This document shows, in pieces, positions 1 to 8,995 of a stretch of DNA of 64,000 nt. The stretch is from NCBI RefSeq assembly GCF_006228325.1, contig NZ_CP040231.1, positions 1,747,001-1,811,000 on the forward strand, read 5' to 3'. Origin of the DNA: Streptococcus sp. 1643. GTDB lineage: Bacteria; Bacillota; Bacilli; Lactobacillales; Streptococcaceae. Each line of letters starts with the position of its first letter. Positions within the stretch are counted from its first letter, which is position 1. Under the pieces are notes generated by a model that had not been told where the DNA came from, did no database searches, and was given only the letters and a program-made list of their open reading frames with translations. The translations under genes and the position numbers were made by a program.

Positions 1-2
1 TC

Positions 3-71
3 CTCCTAGGTGCCTTGATTGGGGCTTTGCTTGGACAAGCCATTAGTAAAAAGTTTACACACAAAATCTAA
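3..71 (+). CDS. C-terminal end of a membrane protein (partial)
   Basis: The last 22 codons of a gene entering from the left edge are open in this frame and end at TAA, finishing ...QAISKKFTHKI. The visible part is a Gly/Ala/Leu-rich hydrophobic stretch followed by a short basic tail, which is typical of a final membrane helix facing the cytoplasm. The family cannot be told from so little sequence. It converges with metI and shares a terminator with it. Confidence 0.6.
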   Translation, partial: LLGALIGALLGQAISKKFTHKI

Positions 72-76
72 TCACT

Positions 77-105
77 AAAAAAGAGCCCTTCGGCTCTTTT
101 TATTT
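77..105. terminator. Bidirectional terminator between the partial gene and metI
   Basis: A GAGCC-CTTC-GGCTC hairpin is flanked by A-rich sequence on the left and T-rich sequence on the right, so it can stop transcription from both sides. Its right edge overlaps the metI stop codon. Confidence 0.85.
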
Positions 106-792
106 ATGACTTAATTTCTTGGTCAAGAAATCTCCCAAGAACTGGATTGTAAAGATAATCAAGATGATAATGATGGTCGCCAAGATGGTCACATCGTGAT
201 TGTAACGGTTGAATCCATAGGCAATGGCCACATTACCGATACCACCAGCACCAACTGCTCCCGCCATAGCTGTTTCACCAACAAGGGAAATCAAGGTTAC
301 TGTCGTCACACGAATCAAATCTGGAAGACCTTCTGATAGGTAAACACCCACGATATCCCAGAAGGTCGCTCCGCTTGCTTGAGCAGCCTCAATGACACCA
401 CCATCTAACTCAGCCAAGACAACCTGCACCTGACGGGCAAAGAAGGCAAAGACCGCAAAAGAAAGGGGGACAAGGGCTGCATTTGGCCCAATGCTAGTCT
501 TCACAATCAAGTGAGAGAGTGGTGACATGATTGCCAAGAGGATGATGAAAGGAACCGCACGGAAAATAGAGGTAATCTTATCCAAAATCCAAAAGATAAC
601 CTTATTTTCCAAGACACCACCTGGCGCTGTCAAGACGAGGAAAAGACCTGCCACCAGCCCCAAGAATCCTCCGATGATGAAGGAAAGAACTGTCATATAA
701 AGAGTTAGGTAGATAGCCGTTCCCCAGCCTGCCTGACCAGCCCAGCCCATCTTGTAGACATTTGGTAAGTAAGTTTGAATCAACTCTGTCAT
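100..792 (-). CDS. metI: Methionine ABC transporter permease MetI
   Basis: Inner-membrane subunit of the D/L-methionine importer. The 230 residues match the family's usual length and show about five hydrophobic segments. The cytoplasmic coupling loop of binding-protein-dependent permeases is visible around residues 135-160 (EAAQASGATFWDIV), where MetN docks. The start codon is 1 base beyond the metN stop, so the two are translationally coupled. It is the last gene of the metQ-peptidase-metN-metI operon and probably shares its MET-box control. The order and the MetN/MetQ partners make the assignment safe. Confidence 0.95.
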   Translation of the reverse strand: MTELIQTYLPNVYKMGWAGQAGWGTAIYLTLYMTVLSFIIGGFLGLVAGLFLVLTAPGGVLENKVIFWILDKITSIFRAVPFIILLAIMSPLSHLIVKTSIGPNAALVPLSFAVFAFFARQVQVVLAELDGGVIEAAQASGATFWDIVGVYLSEGLPDLIRVTTVTLISLVGETAMAGAVGAGGIGNVAIAYGFNRYNHDVTILATIIIILIIFTIQFLGDFLTKKLSHK

Positions 793-793
793 T

Positions 794-1855
794 TTACTGT
801 CCTCCCTTCAATACTTTTAACTGCACACCAGCCTGACGGATGGCTTCTTGAGCACCTGCTAGTGCTGCTTTTTCACCTGACAAGACCACAACCAATTCTC
901 CAACAGGAGTGCCATCGAGAATTTCGATATTTCCATAGAGGATATTAGCCGTTACTTGGTAACGCTTGTACAATTCATTCAAAAGTGGTTCGTCTGTCGA
1001 AGCCCCTGCATACTTGAGCTGCACTAAAATACTGTTCTCAGATAAATGTTCTACGATTTCTTGCTTCTCAATCTTGACCATGGCTTCATCAATACCTGTA
1101 GCTGTTGAGATAAAGTCCTGTGTCAAAGGTTGTTTAGGGTCTGAGAAGATTTCAAGAACACTTCCTTCTTCAATCAAACGGCCATCCTGCATGACCGCCA
1201 CACGGTTGGCAATGTCTTTGACAATCTGCATTTCATGCGTAATCAAAACAACCGTCAAACCTAATTTTTGGTTTAAATCTTGCAACAAGGCCAAAATCTG
1301 CTTGGTTGTCTTAGGGTCAAGGGCAGAAGTTGACTCATCTGAAATCAAGATTTTTGGATCATTGGCCAAGGCACGCGCAATAGCCACACGCTGTTTTTGC
1401 CCTCCTGATAGTTGTGAAGGGTAGTTTTCAGCACGATCCGCCAAGCCAACCAAGTCCAACAACTTGGCTACTTTAGCTTTCTTTTCTTCCTTGCTGAGTC
1501 CAGAATGTTTAAGGGCAAAGGCCACATTCTCCTCGGCCGTTTTCTGGCTCATAAGATTAAAGTGTTGGAAAATCATCCCGATATCTTGACGTTTCCGACG
1601 CAACTGCTCCGCCGTCAAAGTGACCTTACCGTCAAAAATCACATCGTCATCAATGGTGATTTTCCCTGCAGATGGTTTTTGCAAGAGGTTAATCACCCGT
1701 ACAAGGGTTGATTTCCCTGCTCCAGAATATCCAACGATTCCGTAGATATCCCCTTCTTGGATGTGAATGGTCACATCCTTGACCGCTGTGATGGTTCTCT
1801 TCTTTTGGTGAAAAGTCACATCGATCTGATCTAACTTGATAATATCTCTACTCAT
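794..1855 (-). CDS. metN: Methionine ABC transporter ATP-binding protein MetN
   Basis: ATPase that powers methionine uptake with MetI and the lipoprotein MetQ. Walker A is GYSGAGKST (residues 42-50), the ABC signature LSGGQKQR lies near residue 150, and Walker B with its catalytic Glu and D-loop is [12 protein letters not shown]. The last roughly 75 residues form the NIL domain found in MetN proteins, which in E. coli binds methionine and inhibits transport. The start overlaps the upstream peptidase gene by 8 bases. The 353-residue length is normal for a full MetN with NIL domain. Confidence 0.95.
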   Translation of the reverse strand: MSRDIIKLDQIDVTFHQKKRTITAVKDVTIHIQEGDIYGIVGYSGAGKSTLVRVINLLQKPSAGKITIDDDVIFDGKVTLTAEQLRRKRQDIGMIFQHFNLMSQKTAEENVAFALKHSGLSKEEKKAKVAKLLDLVGLADRAENYPSQLSGGQKQRVAIARALANDPKILISDESTSALDPKTTKQILALLQDLNQKLGLTVVLITHEMQIVKDIANRVAVMQDGRLIEEGSVLEIFSDPKQPLTQDFISTATGIDEAMVKIEKQEIVEHLSENSILVQLKYAGASTDEPLLNELYKRYQVTANILYGNIEILDGTPVGELVVVLSGEKAALAGAQEAIRQAGVQLKVLKGGQ

Positions 1856-3221
1856 AGCTTCTAATCAGCTCCTCTACTAATTCAATATGGGTGTAGTAAT
1901 CGGCGATTCGCACGTTTTCATCTCCACCATGGTCTCGGCTATTGGCATTTCCTAGACCGAAGGCCACCATGGGTACCTCTAAGGCATCAAAGACCGTATG
2001 CATAGGTCCTGTCCCCGCTGTGGTCGGCAAGACTGAAACGCCCTGTGGATAGAATTTCTTGGCCAACTCGATCACATTGAGAATGGCCGGCGCGCTCATA
2101 TCGCTTCGATAACTCATCTCTCCCAAGGTATAGTATAATTCTACCTTATCAAAGCCATTTTTGTCTAGCTGTTTCCGAATTTTTTCCAGAACATCATGCG
2201 GTTCTAAGCCAGGAACCAAACGAACTTCTAACTTAGCACTGGCTTCTGCTGGCAAAATCGTTTTAACCCCTTGCCCTTGATAACCTGACTGAATCCCTTC
2301 GATATTAAGGGCTGGCTCGAAAAAGAACCGTTTTAGAAAGGCTGCACGATCCTCTTGTAAGAGAGGTAATTCCAAACCATAAATGCGACTAATTTCCTCT
2401 GGATTGCGTTGGGCGTAAGTATCCACCAAGGCTAGCTCTCGTTTATTTGGCTCTTGAACATCCTCGTACAGGCCTTCTACTAAGATACGTCCATCTGCTG
2501 CACGTAGGCTACTTAAGGCCTGGATAAGATACCATGGAGCTGACTCCACGACACCACCATAACTCGAGTGGATATCCACATCCGCACTCTTCACCTTAGC
2601 ATCAAAGGTTACAATTCCCTTGTTTCCGCCAGAGATTTCCAGCTGTTCCAAGGCGTTCTTGGTTCCTTGTTCCCAGACTAGCAAGTCCGCTCCACGAAGT
2701 TTGTCTGCGTGTTTCTCTAAATACTTATCTAGATCCATGGAAGCAGACTCCTCTGCTCCCTCCATGATAAAGCTGATATTGACAGGCAGGTCATCATGGT
2801 GCTGCATATACTTTCTCAAAGCACTCAAACGAGCTGTGATATGGCCTTTGTCGTCGTCAACCCCACGCCCATACATAAAGCCATTTCGCACAGAAAGGGT
2901 AAAAGGATCCTCTGTCCACACCTGGTCGCCATCCGCTGGCACGGTGTCATAGTGATTATAGAAGATCAAGGTCTTGGCATCCGGACGCGAACTCTTGAAA
3001 TGCGCCATGACAAAGGGAGCCGTATAGCTCTCATCAATCTCCACTTCAGCCCCTACACGCTTGAAAATCTCACCCAGATAGTTTGCGACCTCCTTGAGTC
3101 CAACCTGTTGGGCAAAGACTGATTTCTTGGAAATCAAGGTGCGCAAGACTTCAAAATAATGCTGGGCAACATGATCCTTCTCAAATTTTTCAATCTGCTC
3201 TTGTTCGCTAGGAAAAACCAT
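1848..3221 (-). CDS. M20 family metallopeptidase in the methionine operon
   Basis: Zinc-dependent dipeptidase/deacylase of the M20 family, cytoplasmic (no signal peptide). Metal-site motifs are visible: [22 protein letters not shown] and a C-terminal HGGDE. I start it at ATG 3221 (457 residues, [13 protein letters not shown]...). The frame stays open to 3266, but that extension looks unlike family N termini. It sits between metQ and metN and overlaps metN, so it probably releases methionine or a related amino acid from peptides or acylated forms taken up by this transporter. The true substrate is unknown; this is inference from context. Confidence 0.88.
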   Translation of the reverse strand: MVFPSEQEQIEKFEKDHVAQHYFEVLRTLISKKSVFAQQVGLKEVANYLGEIFKRVGAEVEIDESYTAPFVMAHFKSSRPDAKTLIFYNHYDTVPADGDQVWTEDPFTLSVRNGFMYGRGVDDDKGHITARLSALRKYMQHHDDLPVNISFIMEGAEESASMDLDKYLEKHADKLRGADLLVWEQGTKNALEQLEISGGNKGIVTFDAKVKSADVDIHSSYGGVVESAPWYLIQALSSLRAADGRILVEGLYEDVQEPNKRELALVDTYAQRNPEEISRIYGLELPLLQEDRAAFLKRFFFEPALNIEGIQSGYQGQGVKTILPAEASAKLEVRLVPGLEPHDVLEKIRKQLDKNGFDKVELYYTLGEMSYRSDMSAPAILNVIELAKKFYPQGVSVLPTTAGTGPMHTVFDALEVPMVAFGLGNANSRDHGGDENVRIADYYTHIELVEELIRSYE

Positions 3222-3303
3222 TTTCTCTCTCTTTCTACTACCTACTTGTGTCTTCAGAACGACCACAAGTGCCTCTTTAAAATCAACTCTCTATACAAAA
3301 GCA

Positions 3304-3328
3304 AGAGGTGGAAACTCTCTCCCACCTC
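3304..3328 (-). other. Intercistronic hairpin between metQ and the peptidase gene
   Basis: GAGGTGG and CCACCTC arms pair around a short loop just after the metQ stop codon. There is no clean T tract on the minus strand, so it is more likely a processing or 3'-end protection hairpin that raises metQ mRNA relative to the downstream genes than a full terminator. Confidence 0.45.
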
Positions 3329-3339
3329 CCTGTGTCTTA

Positions 3340-4194
3340 TTACCAAACTGGTTGGTCCAAACCGTCTGATGTTTCTTCGATAACTTTTTTCACTTCATCA
3401 GTGTGGTAAGCTGCGATAATTTTCTTGATGGCATCAGCCTTAGGTGATGATTCCCAATCTTTTTTCGCAACAATGATGTTGTACCATTGTTTTGAGTTTT
3501 CATCAGCTTGTTCTTTGAAGAGTGCTTTCTTGTAGTCCAATTTTGCTTCTGTAACGAAGGTATTGTTTACAACGGCAGCATCAACTGATGACAATGAACG
3601 AGCTGTTTGGCTAGCGTCCAATTCAGTAATCTTCAAGTTCTTTGGATTTTCTGTGATGTTAGCAACTGTTGCAAGTGCAGTTCCAGAAACATCCAATTTG
3701 ATCAAACCAGCTGATTGAAGCAAGTAAAGTGCACGGCTTTCGTTTGTTGCATCGTTTGGTACGGCGATTTCACCGTTATCTGGGATTTCTTCCACTTTGG
3801 TGTACTTGTTTTCTTCCCCATTTTTACCTGAGTATAGGCGGATTGGTGAGATATAGGTATCTGCAATCGCTACAAGGTCTTTCCCGTTTTCTTTGTTCCA
3901 GTTGTTCAAGAAGTTGTAGTGTTGGAAAGCATTCAAGTCTACTTCGCCATCAGCAGTTGCCTTGTTTGGTTGTGAATAGTCTGTGAACTCTGTGAATTCC
4001 AATTTAATTCCATCTTTTTCAACCAATTCTTGGATTTTATCCCAACGCGCTTCTTCAGAACCGCTACGGTTAACTGTTGCAATTTTGACAACTGTTTCGT
4101 TGTCTGCTTTCTTTTCTGAATTTCCGCAAGCTGCAAGAGTCAAACCTGCGACTGTAGCAAGAGCTGCTACACCGAGCCATTTTTTAATTTTCAT
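3340..4194 (-). CDS. metQ: Methionine-binding lipoprotein MetQ
   Basis: Extracellular substrate-binding lipoprotein (NLPA family) that captures methionine for MetNI. The start at ATG 4194 is set by an AAAGGAG ribosome site 8 bases upstream; the frame is open further but without a site. A signal peptide with lipobox LAAC puts the lipidated Cys near residue 22, followed by a Ser/Lys-rich linker and the periplasmic-binding fold (284 residues, usual size). It is the first gene of its operon. A perfect MtaR-type MET-box about 80 bases upstream indicates repression or activation in response to methionine supply. Confidence 0.94.
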   Translation of the reverse strand: MKIKKWLGVAALATVAGLTLAACGNSEKKADNETVVKIATVNRSGSEEARWDKIQELVEKDGIKLEFTEFTDYSQPNKATADGEVDLNAFQHYNFLNNWNKENGKDLVAIADTYISPIRLYSGKNGEENKYTKVEEIPDNGEIAVPNDATNESRALYLLQSAGLIKLDVSGTALATVANITENPKNLKITELDASQTARSLSSVDAAVVNNTFVTEAKLDYKKALFKEQADENSKQWYNIIVAKKDWESSPKADAIKKIIAAYHTDEVKKVIEETSDGLDQPVW

Positions 4195-4276
4195 GATTCT
4201 ATCTCCTTTAAAAATAATACCGTAATAGTATCTCATACTTTATTTGATTTAGCAAATTGTTATTAGATAGGCAGAC

Positions 4277-4295
4277 ATATAGTTTGAAACTATAT
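4277..4295. promoter_or_regulatory. MET-box upstream of metQ (probable MtaR/MetR site)
   Basis: The palindrome TATAGTTTGAAACTATA, extended by one pair on each side, is exactly symmetrical around a single central base. It matches the streptococcal MET-box (TATAGTTTnAAACTATA) reported for the LysR-type regulator MtaR. It lies 83 bases upstream of the metQ start, a normal position for a LysR-type activator. Confidence 0.85.
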
Positions 4296-4301
4296 ACCTA
4301 A

Positions 4302-4341
4302 AAATTGAGAAATCATCCGCCTTTCTCAGACTGGATGATTT
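4302..4341 (-). terminator. Terminator after the amino-acid-binding lipoprotein gene
   Basis: AAATCATCC pairs perfectly with GGATGATTT across a 14-base loop just downstream of the stop of the gene ending at 4349. The minus strand continues CTCAATTTTTA. It lies between that gene and the MET-box, so metQ has its own promoter. Confidence 0.7.
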
Positions 4342-4348
4342 CATACGA

Positions 4349-5191
4349 CTATTTAATATCAGCTTCTGCTGGCAGATAAGAACCGCCAAAGAACTGTTGA
4401 GATAGCTTTTCAAGGGTTCCATCTTTATATAATTCTTGGATGCGTTTATCCACAAATGCCTTCAACTCATCTTGACCTTTGGCAAGAAGTGGGTATACGT
4501 AAGGTTGTTGGTCGCTTGGAAGTTCGATAACTTTCAAGTTATCCAAACCTTGGTCCTTGATGACTGTCTCTACACCGATCTTATCAAAAATCTTGTAGTC
4601 AAATCGGCCATCACTCAAACGTACCATGATTTGTTGGAAGTCCCCTTTAACGTAGTTAAGGATAGTTGGGTTATCTGAGTGTTGTTTGTTGTAGTCTTCT
4701 AGCTGTTTAGCAGATGTTGTTCCTTGAACAACTTCTGTTGATTTTCCACCGATATCATCAAACGATTTGATGCTAGAGTCATCTTTTTTCACTACAAGAA
4801 CGTTAGGGTTTTTAGCAGTTGGAGCTGCATAAAGGTATTTTTCAGCACGTTCTTTAGTGTAGCTGATGTTGCTAACAGCCATTTGGTAACGATCAGCATC
4901 AAGTCCTGCAAAAACACCTGACCACTCTGTCTTCTCAAACTTGACAGTATACTTGTCAGAATCTTTAAAGATAGCGCGAACCACTTCAATCTCGTAACCA
5001 GTCAATTCGCCATTTTCTTCATAGTTGAATGGTTTTGGTGTAGCATTGGTTACAACGATAATTTCTTTTTTACTAGATGTTGCTTCACCAGATGCAGCAT
5101 CTTTCTTCTCACCACCTGAGCAAGCTGCTAGTACACCTGCGGCAACAAGTCCTAGAGCAGCAAGAGATGAATATTTGACGATTTTTTTCAT
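4349..5191 (-). CDS. Amino-acid ABC transporter substrate-binding lipoprotein
   Basis: Type-3 periplasmic-binding-protein fold (SBP_bac_3), 280 residues, anchored by a lipobox (LAAC) with Cys near residue 24 and a Ser/Ala/Lys-rich linker. Typical family segments are seen: [36 protein letters not shown] and the FD(D)IGGK segment. Homologues at this position in pneumococcus are annotated as polar amino-acid (cystine-like) binding proteins. No permease or ATPase genes follow, so it must use a transporter encoded elsewhere. The ribosome site is TTGGAGGAAATGAC-ATG. Substrate assignment is open. Confidence 0.88.
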   Translation of the reverse strand: MKKIVKYSSLAALGLVAAGVLAACSGGEKKDAASGEATSSKKEIIVVTNATPKPFNYEENGELTGYEIEVVRAIFKDSDKYTVKFEKTEWSGVFAGLDADRYQMAVSNISYTKERAEKYLYAAPTAKNPNVLVVKKDDSSIKSFDDIGGKSTEVVQGTTSAKQLEDYNKQHSDNPTILNYVKGDFQQIMVRLSDGRFDYKIFDKIGVETVIKDQGLDNLKVIELPSDQQPYVYPLLAKGQDELKAFVDKRIQELYKDGTLEKLSQQFFGGSYLPAEADIK

Positions 5192-5249
5192 GTCATTTCC
5201 TCCAAAATAGAATACTTTACTATCTTAACAGAAAATATTTTTTTTTGCC

Positions 5250-5255
5250 ATTATA
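5250..5255 (-). promoter_or_regulatory. -10 element of the amino-acid-binding lipoprotein gene
   Basis: A perfect TATAAT on the minus strand lies about 60 bases upstream of the start codon, with no good -35. A small CTATC/GATAG hairpin with a T9 tract reading to the + strand lies immediately beside it (5263-5286). Confidence 0.5.
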
Positions 5256-5294
5256 TGATATCTATCTCGGTGATAGTTTTTTTTTATGGCTGAT

Positions 5295-5618
5295 TTAAAA
5301 GACCAGACGCAAGACTGCAATCAAGACTACCCCAAAAAGAACCGTACCTACTAGATTGCGGTAGCGAAAGGCTACCCAAGCCGTTGGAAAAACTGCCAAG
5401 AAGTCCAGCCATTTGATCTGAGGAAGGCTCCCAACCTTGCCAGTCACTACGCTTGAAAGGATCAAGGCAAAAATAATGGAAACAGGCAAGAACTTCAAAA
5501 ACCGCTCAACGATAGCAGGCAAGCCCTTATACTTGACCAAGATGAAGGGAATCATACGGGGAACCCAAGTCACTAGGCCTGAAAAGATAACGGCTAACAA
5601 AAGATATTTACTGACCAT
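5295..5618 (-). CDS. azlD: Branched-chain amino acid export subunit AzlD
   Basis: Small integral membrane partner of AzlC, 107 residues with about four hydrophobic segments and the family segment PRMIPF (residues 20-25). Together the two export branched-chain amino acids or their analogues such as azaleucine. It overlaps the end of azlC by 11 bases, a typical arrangement for this stoichiometric pair. No regulator gene is adjacent. Confidence 0.88.
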   Translation of the reverse strand: MVSKYLLLAVIFSGLVTWVPRMIPFILVKYKGLPAIVERFLKFLPVSIIFALILSSVVTGKVGSLPQIKWLDFLAVFPTAWVAFRYRNLVGTVLFGVVLIAVLRLVF

Positions 5619-6315
5619 CTAAGACCACCCCCATAGTACAACCTAGCAAGGTCGCAAACAGAACAGCTAGCGACTGAGACACTACTGTCAAGAGCAAAAA
5701 GAAAGACACTGCAACAACTGCTAGGATTCGCAGCAGATTGCGGACAGGAACCCGTCTTTGCATAATCTGAAATTGCGAAGTAAAAATCCCGATAAACATC
5801 CCGACAAGGGCAAAGTCTAAGCCAAAGACTTCAGGATTTGGCAGAAGGCCACCTAAAGCTGTCCCCGCAACTGTCCCAATAAACCAGGCTACATAACTAT
5901 TGAGATTGTTCCCGTGCATCCACATAGGATGGACCTTGTCTGTATGGGCTAATTCTCCCATCAAAACCCCATAGGTCTCATCTGTCAGGAGACTGGACAT
6001 GCCGATATTTTGCCAAAGACTAGTATGACGGAAATAGGTCGATGCATGCAAGCTCAGCAAAAAGAGTCGCAAGTTGATCAAAAAGACCGTCATAGCAATA
6101 GCTGCCACAGGCGCTTGGACCGCAATCAGTGCCAACATGGCAAACTGGGCGCTCCCAGCATAAACAAAGAGGCTCATCAAGCCCATCTCAACAGGTGTCA
6201 CATAAGGCGCACCAATAATCCCACAGGCTAGACCAATGCTGACATAGCCAAGAGCAGTCGGCATGGCCGCCTGAACACCTTCCCAAAATCCTTTTTCTTT
6301 CATCCTTCTCCTCAT
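5608..6315 (-). CDS. azlC: Branched-chain amino acid exporter AzlC
   Basis: Main permease of the AzlCD exporter, 235 residues with at least six hydrophobic segments. The family opening is clear (FWEGVQAAMPTALGYVSIGLACG), as are the LTDETYGV and NSYVAWF segments. Two starts are possible: ATG 6315, preceded by GGAGAGAAT, and ATG 6303, preceded by AGGAGAAGG. I keep the longer one but the shorter is about as likely. azlD follows with overlap. Confidence 0.9.
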   Translation of the reverse strand: MRRRMKEKGFWEGVQAAMPTALGYVSIGLACGIIGAPYVTPVEMGLMSLFVYAGSAQFAMLALIAVQAPVAAIAMTVFLINLRLFLLSLHASTYFRHTSLWQNIGMSSLLTDETYGVLMGELAHTDKVHPMWMHGNNLNSYVAWFIGTVAGTALGGLLPNPEVFGLDFALVGMFIGIFTSQFQIMQRRVPVRNLLRILAVVAVSFFLLLTVVSQSLAVLFATLLGCTMGVVLDGQ

Positions 6316-6439
6316 ATTCTCTCCAATTGAGGCTGTTCGTCATCACAGCCACAGCACGGACTATTATAACATATTCAAAGAAGAGAAAAAAGTTTCGGAT
6401 TCGAAACCTATTGCCAGAAAAAGTGCTGAAGAGGAAGCA

Positions 6440-7048
6440 TCATGGATACATGAGAAATTGATCCACTCGGATAGTATACTTATCGGTTTCTGTGTCTGTA
6501 GCATATTTATTTTCTGTTGGATAGACATCAACCCAGAGTTCCCACTGTTGTCCTTTTAACTTGACCTTGTAGCGATAACCGTCATCATAGATGCCTACTG
6601 TCTCAGTTGTCATGGACTGGTAATCTGGGAGTTCTTCAAGCTCTTTTTTTACAGTCTGGGATAAGTTATCGAGCAATGCTTGCTGCTCAGCTTTTGAGGC
6701 AACGGGGAAATAAGCCGCTACTGTTTCCAAGCGATGCGTTTTTGAAAATGTAAAGGTTGCTCGACCAGTATAGCCTTTCAAATTAATCTGCTCATAGTGA
6801 TAGAAAAGGCGACCTGTTTTATAGAAATACGGATCTTCTGCGCGCCAAGTGTCGCGATAGGCCGTTTCCTCTTCTTCCTCCACCTCGCTTACCTTTCCAA
6901 ATACTTCTTCAACAGATTTAGGAGAAATACCGAACGAAAGGGATTCAAACAAGACCAGTGGTGTCTTTTTGATATTCTGGCAAGCTGATAAAAGCATGAG
7001 TAAAGCTCCAAGAGCAAGCAGACTACTGATTATTTTTGTAAATTTCAT
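6440..7048 (-). CDS. Putative lipoprotein of unknown function
   Basis: Signal peptide with lipobox LLSAC near residues 19-23, then a roughly 180-residue extracellular domain rich in Tyr, Glu and aromatic strands. The first part (SFGISPKSVEEVFGKVSE) resembles the start of small BLIP/SmpA-like lipoprotein domains, but I do not recognise the family with confidence. I start it at ATG 7048 because the signal peptide then begins MKFTKIISS; the ribosome site is weak. It is a single-gene unit between azlC and a CPBP gene. Confidence 0.75.
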   Translation of the reverse strand: MKFTKIISSLLALGALLMLLSACQNIKKTPLVLFESLSFGISPKSVEEVFGKVSEVEEEEETAYRDTWRAEDPYFYKTGRLFYHYEQINLKGYTGRATFTFSKTHRLETVAAYFPVASKAEQQALLDNLSQTVKKELEELPDYQSMTTETVGIYDDGYRYKVKLKGQQWELWVDVYPTENKYATDTETDKYTIRVDQFLMYP

Positions 7049-7174
7049 ATTTCTACTATACAAAAAAAGTCTCAGACTGACAAACTTTGGATTTTCCGAT
7101 TACATTTTGAGACTTATTCTCTAAATTTGGAGGAAACAAAGGACTACTCAAAAATTAGTAACAGACATTCAAAA

Positions 7175-7204
7175 TAAAAAAGACTGAAAAAACAGTCTTA
7201 TTTA
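7175..7204. terminator. Terminator downstream of the CPBP gene
   Basis: AAAAAAGACTG pairs with CAGTCTTATTT around an A6 loop. It can work in both directions and ends the transcript of the CPBP gene on the minus strand. Confidence 0.75.
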
Positions 7205-7251
7205 TAATACTTAGCTAGTCAGTTCTTTTGTTTTTATGATTGGCAGAAACT

Positions 7252-7920
7252 CTAAAACAACAAGGGCAGAATTTGACCAATGGCATTATTGACTATATGC
7301 AGTCCAATAGGCCAATAAATGGACTTGGTTACTCTAAACAAGACTGCAAGTATGAGGCCACCACCCATATATACGAAAAAGTCTGTCAAGACCCAACCGT
7401 GATTACTAATGTGCAAGATTCCAAACAAAGCAGCAGAACCAAGCACATCCAGACCCCACTTCTTTCCTTTTTCCAGAGCAGTCATCACCAACCCACGATA
7501 AATCATCTCTTCAAAAATGGGACCTGCAATCACAGGATAGAAAAAATACATCAAAAATGCCGTTGCACCTGTAAAAGTAGGAACATCCAGTTGATAAGCA
7601 ATTTCATTTTTGGTAGGTGGGAAAATAACAAATGTGACAAAATTCCAAATAACAAAAGCAAGAAGAGCTAAAAAGGAATAAAAAAGATAAGACCCTTTAA
7701 ATTTTCTACTGTTGATTTTCTGCCATTTACCTGACCAAACCATAACAATAATAGCAAGCAGAACCACAAGAAAATTCAACATCATATCCGACAAATAATA
7801 GGCAAAGTCAGATAGACCAGCAGCAAAGTCGCTGTGTAAGAGCAGACGAATCAAGAACTGGTCAGTAATGACAAGTAGAATAGCTACAAACAAGTAGTAG
7901 CGTGAGATTATCTTTTTCAT
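7252..7920 (-). CDS. CPBP family intramembrane metalloprotease (CAAX/Abi type)
   Basis: Membrane protein of 222 residues with about six helices and the CPBP catalytic motifs: EEMIYRG (EExxxR) near residue 140, FGILHISNH near 170 and HIVNNAI near 207. In streptococci such proteases are linked to bacteriocin self-immunity or peptide processing. The gene follows an Rgg regulator in the same direction (115-base gap with its own -10 TATACT), which suggests the regulator controls it. No substrate peptide gene was found beside it. Confidence 0.88.
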   Translation of the reverse strand: MKKIISRYYLFVAILLVITDQFLIRLLLHSDFAAGLSDFAYYLSDMMLNFLVVLLAIIVMVWSGKWQKINSRKFKGSYLFYSFLALLAFVIWNFVTFVIFPPTKNEIAYQLDVPTFTGATAFLMYFFYPVIAGPIFEEMIYRGLVMTALEKGKKWGLDVLGSAALFGILHISNHGWVLTDFFVYMGGGLILAVLFRVTKSIYWPIGLHIVNNAIGQILPLLF

Positions 7921-8035
7921 TTTATTTTCTCCTATACTATGAAATAAAGACAGTATAACACGAAAAATGCCCTATTTTAGAAAATCGCATATTTGACATT
8001 TTTTCTTATAGAAATTTCATTTTTGCGATTGTTTG

Positions 8036-8899
8036 TTAATCGATAAGGTCTTTATATTGCTGTAAGCGTAGTTCAAAAAGGGCTGTTAATTGTGGATTTT
8101 CTAATACTTGTAGAGATTGGATAAAGTCTTCAATCTCTTTTTGATTACTTCCCTTGGTTTGAAGGAAAATGCTCATCTTCTTTAAAAACTGCCACAATAA
8201 TTTCTCAAAAACATCGTATGGACGGAGCATGCTCTCCAACTCGGCTTCAAAGATTGGGATATAAGAAAAAAGTTTGCGCTCCATGAGCTCTGAGATGATA
8301 TTTAACAGTCCTTGTTTCATATACAATCGATTGTGTACTAACTCTTTAAATTCCTTGGATTTTTCAAGTAAAGAGGTGGATAAAAAGATTAGGTCCTGAT
8401 TACTCAAGAAGGGCATGGTATTACAAAAAATATAAAGTTCAAACCAGGTCCAAGACTCGATAGCATAGAGATAAGTGGTCAAAAACTCACGATCCTCCTC
8501 TTCGAGTAGATAGCTTTTATCCAAGGAATGGATAGCATTTTTAATCACAATAGCGTTCAAACGACGATAGGTCTGCGCTATCTGTTCTTGTTCGACTTCC
8601 TCCAACAGTTGCTCTAAACCCGCTATATCTTGATGGGCAAAACGATCCACAACCTTTCGACCAAATCGTATGTGTGGGGATTCTTGATAGTTGTTGAGCT
8701 TGTGCCCAAACTCATCAAAGGTCACATTTATCCCTTGGATAGCTAGGATCAGCTTATCCGCAGACAGCATAGACTGTCCTAGTTCAAACTTGGATAGCTG
8801 GGATGCTGTCAGTCCATCACAAGCCACATCTGACTGCTTGAGTTTTCTCGCCAGACGCAATTCCTTGTAAAATTCTCCCAATTCCATTTTTTCAATCAT
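8036..8899 (-). CDS. Rgg/GadR/MutR-family transcriptional regulator
   Basis: 287 residues: an N-terminal helix-turn-helix (FYKELRLARKLKQSDVACDGLTASQLSKFELG) followed by a long all-helical repeat domain that in this family binds short hydrophobic peptide pheromones. I start it at ATG 8899 because AAAGGGAG lies 7 bases upstream; the frame also reads from a TTG at 8905. By position it corresponds to the pneumococcal Rgg upstream of the tsaD operon. No pheromone gene was found in the flanking spacers. A ComX-type box lies just upstream. Confidence 0.9.
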   Translation of the reverse strand: MIEKMELGEFYKELRLARKLKQSDVACDGLTASQLSKFELGQSMLSADKLILAIQGINVTFDEFGHKLNNYQESPHIRFGRKVVDRFAHQDIAGLEQLLEEVEQEQIAQTYRRLNAIVIKNAIHSLDKSYLLEEEDREFLTTYLYAIESWTWFELYIFCNTMPFLSNQDLIFLSTSLLEKSKEFKELVHNRLYMKQGLLNIISELMERKLFSYIPIFEAELESMLRPYDVFEKLLWQFLKKMSIFLQTKGSNQKEIEDFIQSLQVLENPQLTALFELRLQQYKDLID

Positions 8900-8921
8900 G
8901 GCCAAACTCCCTTTACTATTC

Positions 8922-8929
8922 TATTCGTA
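8922..8929 (-). promoter_or_regulatory. Candidate ComX (SigX) cin-box upstream of rgg
   Basis: The minus strand carries TACGAATA, the exact core of the competence sigma-factor promoter, preceded by a T5 tract. It lies 22 bases before the rgg start, which leaves a short leader holding the ribosome site. A sigma-A type TATAAT lies further upstream (8952-8957), so basal transcription is also possible. An 8-base match can occur by chance. Confidence 0.45.
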
Positions 8930-8968
8930 AAAACTTTTCCTTTTTTAACATATTATAAAATATTTTAG

Positions 8969-8990
8969 CAAAAAAGCCAGCTTCAAGCTG
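8969..8990 (-). terminator. Terminator of the tsaB-rimI-tsaD operon
   Basis: CAGCTT/AAGCTG hairpin directly after the tsaD stop, running into T6 on the minus strand. Confidence 0.8.
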
Positions 8991-8995
8991 ACTCT

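Noticed and set aside
7921..8035. SHP pheromone gene for the Rgg at 8 kb
   Set aside because: Frames on both strands of the two flanking spacers are short and not hydrophobic enough; none ends in a pheromone-like motif.
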